Assembly (NCBI GenBank): GCA_035944115.1
Contig: DASZBJ010000017.1
Span: forward strand, 81,809-145,808
Direction: 5' to 3'
Length of the DNA: 64,000 nt
Source of the DNA: Candidatus Babeliales bacterium
GTDB taxonomy: Bacteria > Babelota > Babeliae > Babelales > Vermiphilaceae
The translations under genes were made by a program, and so were the position numbers. Position 1 is the stretch's first letter, and each line of letters opens with the position of its first letter. Positions 8,972-17,545 of this stretch are shown in pieces. The notes beneath the pieces were generated by a model. It was not told the origin of the DNA. It searched no databases and worked only from the letters and a program-made list of their open reading frames with translations.

Positions 8972-9508
8972 GTGAAAACGATAAAAGTTACATTATTTTT
9001 AATTGCAGGATTAACCGCATTGCCAACTCACATTCAGACGGAAATGCCATCTCAATCGGTTCTACAAACAAAAAACGAACAATCTTCATGGTTGAGTAGA
9101 CATAAAGGAAAAATTGTTGTTGCTGCAGTATTAACGGGTGGTTGCATTTATGGCGGCATACAATTTATTGGTTTCACTAAAAAAGTGATCGATACCATCG
9201 CAAAAGACCCTAAGGTACAAGAGGCCACAAAAAAAGTGGTCGCAACTGCAAATATTGTAGAGCCAAGATACAGAAGGCATCTAGAGGAAGCATTATCACT
9301 CGATTTAAAAGCCAGGATAACAAGAGATTTGACAGAACACTCAGCAGAAATGCTCAAGATAATCGGACAAGAGGCAGCAGGAATATCATGTCGGTTTGCA
9401 AGACTGACACTTTCCGCGAAGAAGCGAGCGGCATTCATTGGTTATGACGCAGAAAATGCTAGACTCAAAGCACTCGCGGCAATAGCAAAAAAGCTTACCA
9501 AGGATTAA
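8972..9508 (+). CDS. Small exported protein of unknown function
   Basis: The product is 178 aa, starting at GTG 8972 with GAGGA seven bases upstream. The signal peptide (about 1-24, LFLIAGLTALPTHIQ) is closely related to that of the 8170 gene, so the two are diverged duplicates now separated by the MITE. A second hydrophobic segment (about 48-65, IVVAAVLTGGCIYGGIQFIG) could anchor it. The rest is helical and charged. No known domain. Confidence 0.7.
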   Translation: MKTIKVTLFLIAGLTALPTHIQTEMPSQSVLQTKNEQSSWLSRHKGKIVVAAVLTGGCIYGGIQFIGFTKKVIDTIAKDPKVQEATKKVVATANIVEPRYRRHLEEALSLDLKARITRDLTEHSAEMLKIIGQEAAGISCRFARLTLSAKKRAAFIGYDAENARLKALAAIAKKLTKD

Positions 9509-9552
9509 AAAGAGAATGCTATAACCCCCTAAGATATAGCATCCTCTTTTTC
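9506..9552. terminator. Bidirectional terminator between convergent genes
   Basis: Stem AAAAGAGAATGCTATA (from 9507) pairs with TATAGCATCCTCTTTTT (to 9551) over a loop of about ten bases. It has A on one side and T on the other, so it can serve both the 8972 gene and the convergent 9553 gene. Confidence 0.8.
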
Positions 9553-10503
9553 TCATTTACCAATAAACTGCTGTAAAAAATTAAGATTGACTGGTTCTGG
9601 TCGGACTTGCACACGATCAGAACCATCTCGTAATTCTACTGAATAATGCACCGCATCATCTGATTGAGCAAATGAAGCCGCTTTTTGATGCACCATCTCA
9701 TATCCCATATCCTGCAATACCTGACTCATCTTGCTAATATGAGCGCCACCTGCAACTGCTAAAATAACGCGTGCTTGTTTGGCATTTACCACCGCATGAA
9801 GCATTTTCAAATCGAGCAACTCACTATCAAACGTCAACCAATGCTTTAAATATTCCAATCGTTTTTTTACTGTTGTACACGAATCTAAAATATCTGCTAC
9901 ACACGCTTGCTGACCATGCTCAACAGACAACTGTTTTAATTGCACGTGCATTCTACCCAGGCTTTCTTTATACACTTTTGATAAATAGCGACCATCTTTA
10001 AATGCCTGAATTTCTTTCATCACCGCGCCAATTTCCTGCATCAATGATGCAACGGTAATTTCCGTCGCTGAAGGAAATGTATACATATTATGCTGGATAT
10101 TATTAAAAATTGGACCAAATGCAGCAACCCTACAATAGCGGTACTCCACGTTTTCCACCGGAACTGATAATTGTTTACATTTTTTTGCCAGACCACCGAG
10201 AATACCACCCCGCGAATCAATACAAAAATTACCACACCTGCTACGCCCCCCGGCTCCTGGTGAACTGAGATCTTCTGTAACTACCAACAAATCATTTCGA
10301 TTACATCCCAATAAAAAACGATCGATATCAGCCTGCTGATTCTTAATTATGCCGTGCTGTTTATCATGAAAATCACTCAGCCCAATGACATAGTGCGGCA
10401 ACTGTGTAGCCGGTGACACCGTTTTTAAAATCTTTATTTCATAAATATATGCATGCATCTGAGATGATATAATCATAAAAAATATACTGCCAAACCACTT
10501 CAT
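9553..10503 (-). CDS. Exported protein, possibly TraB/ChaN-like
   Basis: The product is 316 aa, starting at ATG 10503 (AGAGGA five bases upstream). The signal peptide covers about residues 1-18 (WFGSIFFMIISSQMHA). The mature protein has YVIGLSDFHDKQ near the N-end, VVTEDLSSPG about 40 residues later, and VILAVAGGAHISKMSQVL with a following glycine-rich turn near the C-end. This spread of His, Glu and a late G-A-H segment is reminiscent of the TraB/GumN and ChaN families, but the match is loose and I would not assign a reaction. Confidence 0.65.
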   Translation of the reverse strand: MKWFGSIFFMIISSQMHAYIYEIKILKTVSPATQLPHYVIGLSDFHDKQHGIIKNQQADIDRFLLGCNRNDLLVVTEDLSSPGAGGRSRCGNFCIDSRGGILGGLAKKCKQLSVPVENVEYRYCRVAAFGPIFNNIQHNMYTFPSATEITVASLMQEIGAVMKEIQAFKDGRYLSKVYKESLGRMHVQLKQLSVEHGQQACVADILDSCTTVKKRLEYLKHWLTFDSELLDLKMLHAVVNAKQARVILAVAGGAHISKMSQVLQDMGYEMVHQKAASFAQSDDAVHYSVELRDGSDRVQVRPEPVNLNFLQQFIGK

Positions 10504-10674
10504 TTGCTTCCTCTCGCCTAACAACTAGCCACATGCCTTTTTACATGCCATAGTTACACCTTACGATAATAACAGGTTTGCAACCGATCAATCAATATTT
10601 TATATATAAATTTTTCTTATTGGATTATCGACGCGCGGCGAAAGCATGATTTAAAAAGATTAATAACAAAAATG

Positions 10675-11724
10675 TTAAACTGTTTTCTCAGGAAAAATAG
10701 TAATAGAGGCGACTTCAAGCTGCTTTTGCAAACCGAATGTTCGCGATTCGCCAACTTTGACAATATGCATTTGCTTGCCCGCAAGATGGGCTCTCTGGTG
10801 GTACCACCAATCTTTTAATAAAAAAAGCGGCGCATCAAATTCATCTTCCCCAAAAGCAAATGTTCCCCAATGCATCGGAACAAAATGCCGAGCGCCAAGA
10901 TCAAGAAATGCCTGGACCGATTCTTGCACACCCATATGAGTTTTAGCCATCCATTTTCTCGGTTCACACGGTGCAATCGGCATCAGTGCAATATCAATAG
11001 GAGCACATTCTTGAGCAATGAGCGCAAAATGCTCCGAATAAGCAGTGTCTCCTGCAAAATAGATGGTATATCCATCCTTTTCGATTAACCAACTGCCCCA
11101 CAAGGAACAGTTTTTATCAAAAAGCGATCGTTGCGACCAATGCACCGCTGGCAAAAAGGTAAACTGTATGTTCTCTGCAAATCGTCCCACCTTACTAGCG
11201 CCATATTTTTGCCACCAGCCATGCTCTACCACATGAGCGAATCCACGAGCATCAAACCATTTTTTATCCCCTTCAGGTACCAAAAATGTCGCTCCTGGAT
11301 GCTGATCTCGCAACCATTCCAATGCTGCGGCATCCATATGATCCATATGATTATGGGAAATTAAAATGAAATGGATAGGAGGCAGCTGCTCCAACGAAAC
11401 GCCTGCCGGTAATATTCTTCTATAAAAAATCGTACTACCGCCAAAAATAGGATCTGTGAGGATATTGATCCCTCCGATCTGTATTAAAAATGAGGAATGC
11501 CCAATCCAAACAATTTCAGGTTCAGCTTTATAATGGTAGGTGAGAAGCGGCTTAGAAACCCATTCCATAAGATCTGTTGGGGTCTTACGTTTTACTAACT
11601 TTATATATCGCAAATACTCATAAATCATGTGAAAGAGGTATCCCTCAATCTTTTCATTTTGATAGTTGTAATAACGACCATCAGATTTATACGGATATAT
11701 ACGTTGGAGGGGCTTTGTGCTCAT
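10675..11724 (-). CDS. Metallo-beta-lactamase-fold hydrolase, NAPE-PLD/UlaG-like
   Basis: The product is 349 aa. The metal site HNHMDHMD (about residue 124, HxHxDH) follows a strand ending ILISH. WIGHSSFLIQIGGINILTDPIF is the usual start of the fold. Further ligands are visible in YFAGDTAYSEHF and MPIAPCEPRKWMAKTHMG, with a last His in FVPMHWGTF. This pattern is that of the N-acylphosphatidylethanolamine phospholipase D-like and UlaG-like hydrolases. The enzyme should be cytoplasmic, since no signal peptide is seen. Substrate unknown; phospholipid is only a family-based guess. Confidence 0.85.
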   Translation of the reverse strand: MSTKPLQRIYPYKSDGRYYNYQNEKIEGYLFHMIYEYLRYIKLVKRKTPTDLMEWVSKPLLTYHYKAEPEIVWIGHSSFLIQIGGINILTDPIFGGSTIFYRRILPAGVSLEQLPPIHFILISHNHMDHMDAAALEWLRDQHPGATFLVPEGDKKWFDARGFAHVVEHGWWQKYGASKVGRFAENIQFTFLPAVHWSQRSLFDKNCSLWGSWLIEKDGYTIYFAGDTAYSEHFALIAQECAPIDIALMPIAPCEPRKWMAKTHMGVQESVQAFLDLGARHFVPMHWGTFAFGEDEFDAPLFLLKDWWYHQRAHLAGKQMHIVKVGESRTFGLQKQLEVASITIFPEKTV

Positions 11725-11850
11725 ATGGTTAAAAATTTACCCCCACCCAGACAGAACGTCATGGATAGGGGAAATGGAGGTTATCTAATTAATAATTGAT
11801 TGTATGATAGCGTAACCGTCTGAAAAAAGCAACTTCATTTTTAAAGTCTT

Positions 11851-12138
11851 ATGGCTAGCCCAGAAAGAACATTTCCATTAGAAATCGAAAACCAAGGATC
11901 ATGCGTTGACATAAGCCCGCCTATCCTATACGCTCTTTTCATGGCTAAAATCAAAAAATACCCTGGTCTAACTCTGTACAATCCCCTCGCCAAATTAACA
12001 GATGAAAACTTCATCAGCAAAGCAATTCAAGAATGCATAACAAATAACGACCCGAATGGTGTCTTAGAAGTAATTAGGATATATCGCAACGCCTTAAAAA
12101 AATCCCACATTTCTCGATCAACAAAAGAACCGTCATAA
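11851..12138 (+). CDS. Small hypothetical protein
   Basis: The product is 95 aa from ATG 11851, with no clear ribosome binding site. The sequence is mixed and soluble, with a helical stretch around residues 45-80 and no motif I know. It sits convergent to holB with only seven bases between the stops. A real gene is likely from its composition, but this is not certain. Confidence 0.5.
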   Translation: MASPERTFPLEIENQGSCVDISPPILYALFMAKIKKYPGLTLYNPLAKLTDENFISKAIQECITNNDPNGVLEVIRIYRNALKKSHISRSTKEPS

Positions 12139-12145
12139 CGACGGA

Positions 12146-12907
12146 TCACCCCAAGCAATGCATATACAAATTTTTCCAAAAAATCTTACTGCCACCAGCC
12201 ATCGGAAGCAATGCGTACCCATTTTTTAAAACAGTAAGCATCCGCTGCGCATAATCATACTGCTTTTTATCTTTTGCTATTAATCCATCTTTACTACGCT
12301 CAAGCCAATACGCAAGCAGCTGGTCAAGCAATTGCAAGGTCTCTCGTTCATTAATTTTGGATTGATCAATTAATTTTAAAAATTCTGCTGCACGCTCTAC
12401 TCCGATCTGAGTGAAGCTAACCAACAACGGTTGGTATACCGTCTCTGAAGTGGTTGACTGCAACAACCGAATAATGCACCGTGAGCGGACGGTAGGCAAT
12501 AGTTGCTCCTGTCGCTCAGCAAGTAATATAAAATGGTAACCCGCCGGCGGCTCTTCCATCGATTTTAATAATCTATTGGCGCATGCAGGAGTTAAAAAGT
12601 CAGCTTTTTGAATCACAAAAAAATGATGTTGCCCATCGCCCAAAGCAAATACAATTGTTTTAAAGATAAGATCTATTTGTTCAAGGGTGTACTGCTTTTC
12701 TGGAGCAAGCCACGTAATACTATGATGTTGCTGATCATTAATCTGCAAACAGATATGGCATACTCCGCACCCTTTATGTACACAAAAAACAGTCTGTAAA
12801 TAGACAATTAACTGTTCCATTGCAGCTTCATGAGATCCAACCCATAATGTTGCTGGAGCGATTGTATATATATCCGCAAGGGGTGCCTTCATATTTTCAC
12901 TACGCAT
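12146..12907 (-). CDS. holB: DNA polymerase III delta' subunit (clamp loader)
   Basis: The product is 253 aa, shorter than E. coli HolB (334). It belongs to the clamp loader that places the sliding clamp on primed DNA. Visible are a zinc-ribbon-like cysteine cluster (CVHKGCGVCHIC, about residues 40-52), a Walker-B-region equivalent around FFVIQKADFL, ANRLLKSMEEPP, and the SRC motif (PTVRSRC). The ATG at 12907 overlaps the stop of tmk as TGATG, indicating translational coupling; the further upstream GTG is therefore not needed. Pairing of tmk and holB is common in bacteria and supports the call. Confidence 0.88.
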   Translation of the reverse strand: MRSENMKAPLADIYTIAPATLWVGSHEAAMEQLIVYLQTVFCVHKGCGVCHICLQINDQQHHSITWLAPEKQYTLEQIDLIFKTIVFALGDGQHHFFVIQKADFLTPACANRLLKSMEEPPAGYHFILLAERQEQLLPTVRSRCIIRLLQSTTSETVYQPLLVSFTQIGVERAAEFLKLIDQSKINERETLQLLDQLLAYWLERSKDGLIAKDKKQYDYAQRMLTVLKNGYALLPMAGGSKIFWKNLYMHCLG

Positions 12908-13554
12908 CACACACACAACCCATTATTTTCAATCCAGCTCATGATATGATTCACTGCTTGCTCAGTTAATTGTTCCGGAGAGCGCATACCATCAAGCCGT
13001 AGTACATCATCTCGATCCGCAAATATCGTTTCAAACCCAACCGCTAACTTTTGCGTAAATGATGCCTTCTCTTTTTCAAATGAGGATAATACAGCCCCTC
13101 GCTGGCGTAATCGATCTACAGCCACAGCTGGGTCAAGCTGCAGGTAAATTGTAATGTCAGGAACAATATCATTCATACACCACGCATTAATTGTTTTTAA
13201 CGCACCCAGATCAAGCCCTCGACCAAATCCCTGATACACTAATGATGAATCCGCCATACGGTCAGAAAGCACAATCTTTTTTTCATGTAAATTGGGAATC
13301 ACCAATTCTTCAAAATGCTGTGCACGATTACTTGCAAATAAGAGGTACTCTGCTTTTGCACAGATAGGAACTGTTTTATCTTGCACCATTTTACGTATTA
13401 GCTTTCCAAGTTCAGTAATTCCCGGCTCACGAGTGGTAACCACTGGCAGCTGTTTAGACAACAGCGTATGGGTAATATTGTGCGTTAATGTACTTTTACC
13501 AACTCCATCAATACCTTCAACAACAATTAATACGCCACGTGAAAGTCCTTGCAT
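12907..13554 (-). CDS. tmk: Thymidylate kinase
   Basis: The product is 215 aa and phosphorylates dTMP to dTDP for DNA synthesis. P-loop VEGIDGVGKST (about 12-22), the TREPG thymidine-binding segment (about 41), the DRMADSSLVYQG region with the DR motif (about 97), and a LID with RLRQRG are all present. Length is normal. It is the first gene of a two-gene operon with holB. Confidence 0.95.
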   Translation of the reverse strand: MQGLSRGVLIVVEGIDGVGKSTLTHNITHTLLSKQLPVVTTREPGITELGKLIRKMVQDKTVPICAKAEYLLFASNRAQHFEELVIPNLHEKKIVLSDRMADSSLVYQGFGRGLDLGALKTINAWCMNDIVPDITIYLQLDPAVAVDRLRQRGAVLSSFEKEKASFTQKLAVGFETIFADRDDVLRLDGMRSPEQLTEQAVNHIMSWIENNGLCV

Positions 13555-13645
13555 AGTGCCACACCTTTGTAGAACTTGGTTATTTTTTGATACAAGTATA
13601 CAGTAATAGTCCTAACTTGAAAAATATCTTTAAAGGAGCTCATTA

Positions 13646-15214
13646 ATGAATAAAAACCACGAAAAGCAGTCCGAACAAGAACGCTTTAATTACTGGTATA
13701 GCCAAATGCATACCAACAATCGATTGCTCTCTGTTGGACAATTATTACAACATGCAACAGAACGCAATCCACATAAGACCGCACTCCTTTATGAAGATCG
13801 TTCTATTACTTACGCCGAGCTCTATCGCCATGCATTACTATTCAGCAAAACGTTAATCGGTCGTGGCGTAAAACCACGTGATCGCATACTTATTATGATC
13901 GAAAACTCCATCGAATTTTATATCGCCTATTTTGGCATATTACAAATCGGCGCTGTTGCTGTTCCGCTCAACACCTTTTTACAAAGCCAGGAAGTCACAC
14001 ACGTTTTACAAGATTGCACCCCACATTGCATAGTTATATCATCCCATATTCAAGAACGTCTTGAACCATCACTTCTGCAAGCAATACACTGCCTGATTGC
14101 TGAACAAGAATTAATACAAAATAACACCACAGAAGAACCCGATCCATCCATTCATCATCAGCTTGATGCCGATGAACTTGCCGTTTTGCTCTACACATCT
14201 GGCACGACCGGAACTCCTAAGGGAATTATGTTAAGCTCGCGCAATATCATGACCAACGTCGCGCAAAGCGCAGTGCGCATTTCAGTTACCGATCAGGATC
14301 GCATGTTTGGGTTATTACCGCTATTTCACAGCTTTGCGCAAAGCTCAAGCATTTGGATTCCCTTCTTTTTAAATATAATTGTTATTGTTGTACCAAAAAT
14401 AGATCGCCGCGCAATTAGCGCAGGACTGTCACACAACCCCACATTTTTTGTCGGCGTACCGGCAGTATATGGACTGCTCTGTTTACTCCGTACCGTATCA
14501 TTTCCTACGGTTAGACTTTTTGTCTCTGGAGGAGATGCGTTGCCCGATCGCATTCGTATTGCATTCAGCTTGCTCTACCGCAGAAAAATTTGTAGTGGGT
14601 ATGGACTGACTGAAGCTTCACCAGTGGTTACCGTTTGTACTGATGATATTGCAACAGCAACTCGTTTAATTGGAAAACCTCTTGCTGGCATTACCTGCCG
14701 TATACAAGATGAACAAGGAAAAGAGGTAGAGCAAGGAACTATCGGCGAATTATGCATCAAAGGTGATAACGTGATGCTTGGATATTATAACGCTCCTGAA
14801 ATGACTGCACAAGTGCTGCACGATGGATGGTTAAAAACAGGGGACCTGGCATATCAAGATGAAGAAGAAAACTTGTACATCACCGGTCGGATTAAAGATT
14901 TAATTATTCACAAAGGACTCAATATCTATCCACCAGAAATTGAGAACATTATACTCCTGCATCCAAATAGTATCCGCGTTGGTGTCATTGGCCAAGCAGA
15001 TACTGACACCGGACAGATCCCAATCGCCTATGTACAAGTAAAAGCGATATATCCGAACTTAACACAAGAACTGAAACAGCTATGCCAAAAAAATCTCGCT
15101 GCATATAAAGTCCCGCGAGAATTTATATGCAGCGTAGAACCATTACCTATGACTGCGACTGGGAAAGTGAACAAGAAGTTGTTATCTGGGCAGCATGCCA
15201 ACCACAATCAATAA
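13646..15214 (+). CDS. AMP-forming acyl-CoA synthetase (FadD-like)
   Basis: The product is 522 aa. ANL-superfamily enzymes activate a carboxylic acid as acyl-AMP and pass it to CoA. Core motifs are the P-loop TSGTTGTPKG (about 188), GYGLTEASP (about 315), the hinge region GDLAYQDEEENLYITGRIKD (about 405), and the C-terminal catalytic lysine in TATGKVNKK (about 510). The ribosome binding site AAAGGAG precedes ATG by nine bases. Long-chain fatty acid is the most likely substrate by overall resemblance, but MenE-like or other acids cannot be excluded. It stands alone, divergent from tmk. Confidence 0.9.
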   Translation: MNKNHEKQSEQERFNYWYSQMHTNNRLLSVGQLLQHATERNPHKTALLYEDRSITYAELYRHALLFSKTLIGRGVKPRDRILIMIENSIEFYIAYFGILQIGAVAVPLNTFLQSQEVTHVLQDCTPHCIVISSHIQERLEPSLLQAIHCLIAEQELIQNNTTEEPDPSIHHQLDADELAVLLYTSGTTGTPKGIMLSSRNIMTNVAQSAVRISVTDQDRMFGLLPLFHSFAQSSSIWIPFFLNIIVIVVPKIDRRAISAGLSHNPTFFVGVPAVYGLLCLLRTVSFPTVRLFVSGGDALPDRIRIAFSLLYRRKICSGYGLTEASPVVTVCTDDIATATRLIGKPLAGITCRIQDEQGKEVEQGTIGELCIKGDNVMLGYYNAPEMTAQVLHDGWLKTGDLAYQDEEENLYITGRIKDLIIHKGLNIYPPEIENIILLHPNSIRVGVIGQADTDTGQIPIAYVQVKAIYPNLTQELKQLCQKNLAAYKVPREFICSVEPLPMTATGKVNKKLLSGQHANHNQ

Positions 15215-15265
15215 TCTATTTTAGATTTTGATATTTTATAAAAAGATGTTGTCATGCATGTCTAT

Positions 15266-15658
15266 TTAAAATATTTTTCTATCTTGTTCTAGGCGTTTTA
15301 CTCTCTTATTACGTCCCTGGTTTCTTGCTAAGTGTTCTGCTAATTGATTCTCGTATGTTGTACCCAATGCATCAAATGCTCTCCTCGCAGATTGACTATC
15401 CCCTATCGCACGCCGATCAAGCCCCTTCACCAATGTATCTGAACACTCTCCTGATTCCCGCATACAAGCAACCACTCTATTTTGGGGGGTCCCATCAGAC
15501 ACAACATATCCGACACACGCAAGGGACTCAAACCTCCTCAACGCCTTGCCATTAAATGTTGCAACAAAACTCACCTCTTCAGCGCCATTATCCTGTGCTG
15601 CATGCAAAGATACTGCACAGACAATAGCAAACATCACAATAATCTTATTACCCAACAT
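15266..15658 (-). CDS. Small exported protein of unknown function
   Basis: The product is 130 aa. The signal peptide is about residues 1-20 (KIIVMFAIVCAVSLHAAQ). The mature part has a few cysteines (ACVGYV, ACMRESGEC) that could pair outside the cytoplasm, and a basic, Arg-rich tail. It lies 107 bases downstream of the WD40 array on the same strand. No family recognised. Confidence 0.65.
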   Translation of the reverse strand: MLGNKIIVMFAIVCAVSLHAAQDNGAEEVSFVATFNGKALRRFESLACVGYVVSDGTPQNRVVACMRESGECSDTLVKGLDRRAIGDSQSARRAFDALGTTYENQLAEHLARNQGRNKRVKRLEQDRKIF

Positions 15659-15765
15659 ATAAAAAACCTTTCAAATAAAAACTCAATAGCATTATGACTT
15701 AATAGTACGCAGTTTTTGAAAAATTTTAATGTTTTTTGTTGCCTCACAATGATACATTCCGGTTA

Positions 15766-17508
15766 TTAATACCCAGGCATCCCACCAAGACCAAGATCCG
15801 CCGCTGGTGCCATCGCAGCCTCGCCTACAACTACCTGCCTTCCTTTACTAAATGCATTATCGATACGTTGATACCGTGTTTCAAGCTCACGTGGTGATGC
15901 TGCCATTCCTGCAGCAGATTCTAAATATTGAATCCCCTGATTAATCTCATCCAATTCCGCCTGTGGAAAAAATAACATTCTTTCTGCTGCCGCACGCATC
16001 TCCTGCGCTCGATACAACATTGCCTCTCGAGAATCCGGTGTCCAAACTCGCACAGCATTATCCCAAAATGCTGCAACAATAAATTGACCTTCAGTACTAA
16101 TTCCTATTTGACCCATCCTATGTCCACCAGGAGCAAGCAAATGTAATTGTGCGCCAGTCTCAACATCCAAAATTCGCACAGTTGCATCAGCAAATCCTGT
16201 GACAATAAACTTATCATCAGAGCTTATTGCTACTGATGTTATAGAATGTATATAACCCTCAAATACACGTAGTTGTTCGCCTGTCTCAATATCCCAAATA
16301 GCTGCACTATTACTCCCGGATGATGCTGCGACAATAAACTTACCATCAGAGCTAATTACTGCTGGATCGCGTGCAGCAATTTGACTGAGTTGCTTACCTG
16401 TTTCAACATCCCAAATTAGTACGGTACCATCCCAAGCCCCTGTGACAATAAACTTGTTGTCAGAACTTATTGCTACCGATTGTATGCTATGTGTATGGCC
16501 AGTGAGTACACGGAGTTGCCTACCAGTCTCAACATCCCAAATCCGCGCAGTATAATCTTCAGATCCTGTCACAATAAACTTGTTATCAGAACTTATTGCT
16601 ACTGATGTTATTCTACTTGTATGGCCAGTGAGTACACGGAGTTGCCTACCAGTCTCAACATCCCAAATCCGCGCAGTCTTATCACTAGATCCTGTCACAA
16701 TAAACTTGTTGTCAGAACTTATTGCTACTGCCCATATTAGGCCGCTATCAAGCCATAACAAATTATCTATTACAATTGTACGTTGCAATTGTCTAGTCTG
16801 AGCATTCCAAAGTGCAATGGTATTCCAATCTACTGTAACAATGAACTTGTTATCAGCACTTACTGTTACTGCATATACAGGAGTTTGATGTAATAATGTT
16901 ATTGATCTAAGAGGTATTAACGGGTCAAAAACGGTGCCTTGCGCATATTCTTCCACTATACCTGCCAACTCTTTCGGCAAAAACAGTTCCACGTTTCGTC
17001 CAACTTCACCCATCCTCGTTTTTTTGCGTTGTTTTTTTACAACACCTTCTTTGATCTCTTCTTCTTGTGCAGCTGCTGCAGTCGCGGCCGATGTTTTAGC
17101 AGACCTACTTGATTTCTCTGCTTCAGCAACCGATGCCTCAATAGCCTCTTGTAATTCTGCTTCCTCAATGTTTTGTGCCGCAAGATCCTGCTGTGTTGCA
17201 CGATTAAATTCTGCAATCTCTCTTTCTCGCCGCAAACGTTCCTGGGCAGCTTTATAGGCTTCAAAATTGTTTTCTGTTTCCTTTGTTTCTTCTTCTTTTG
17301 CTTCTTCCTCTGCTGCTTGAGCCGCTGCTGCTACTTCTGGCCCTTGCGGCTCTTCCTCATCCTGTGATGCAGCACGCTGACGACGCGATGCAGATGCACG
17401 AAGTGCCTCCTGCCAGTTTGGCTCCTTTGGTCCTTGGCTTGCCGATTCTATTGCCAGCGGCAACAATAACACTGACCACAGCAACAGATATATTTTATTT
17501 ACTTTCAT
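15766..17508 (-). CDS. Exported WD40 protein with ubiquitin-interacting-motif and F-box-like segment (WD-1)
   Basis: The product is 580 aa, starting at ATG 17508 with AGGGGG upstream; earlier in-frame starts would bury the signal peptide. Order: signal peptide (1-23); low-complexity Ala/Glu/Arg coiled-coil region (24-160) containing EAELQEAIEASVAEAE (about 117-131), which fits the ubiquitin-interacting consensus hydrophobic-x-x-Ala-hydrophobic-x-x-Ser-x-x-acid; LPKELAGIVEEYA (about 177-189), F-box-like; seven WD40 blades with VAISSDNKFIVTGS and IWDVETG repeats; a C-terminal helical domain ending in PAADLGLGG. The seven blades make a full propeller. It is the last of four tandem paralogues. 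Confidence 0.88.
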   Translation of the reverse strand: MKVNKIYLLLWSVLLLPLAIESASQGPKEPNWQEALRASASRRQRAASQDEEEPQGPEVAAAAQAAEEEAKEEETKETENNFEAYKAAQERLRREREIAEFNRATQQDLAAQNIEEAELQEAIEASVAEAEKSSRSAKTSAATAAAAQEEEIKEGVVKKQRKKTRMGEVGRNVELFLPKELAGIVEEYAQGTVFDPLIPLRSITLLHQTPVYAVTVSADNKFIVTVDWNTIALWNAQTRQLQRTIVIDNLLWLDSGLIWAVAISSDNKFIVTGSSDKTARIWDVETGRQLRVLTGHTSRITSVAISSDNKFIVTGSEDYTARIWDVETGRQLRVLTGHTHSIQSVAISSDNKFIVTGAWDGTVLIWDVETGKQLSQIAARDPAVISSDGKFIVAASSGSNSAAIWDIETGEQLRVFEGYIHSITSVAISSDDKFIVTGFADATVRILDVETGAQLHLLAPGGHRMGQIGISTEGQFIVAAFWDNAVRVWTPDSREAMLYRAQEMRAAAERMLFFPQAELDEINQGIQYLESAAGMAASPRELETRYQRIDNAFSKGRQVVVGEAAMAPAADLGLGGMPGY

Positions 17509-17545
17509 TACTATCCCCCTAATACTATTCATCTTTCTAAACCGC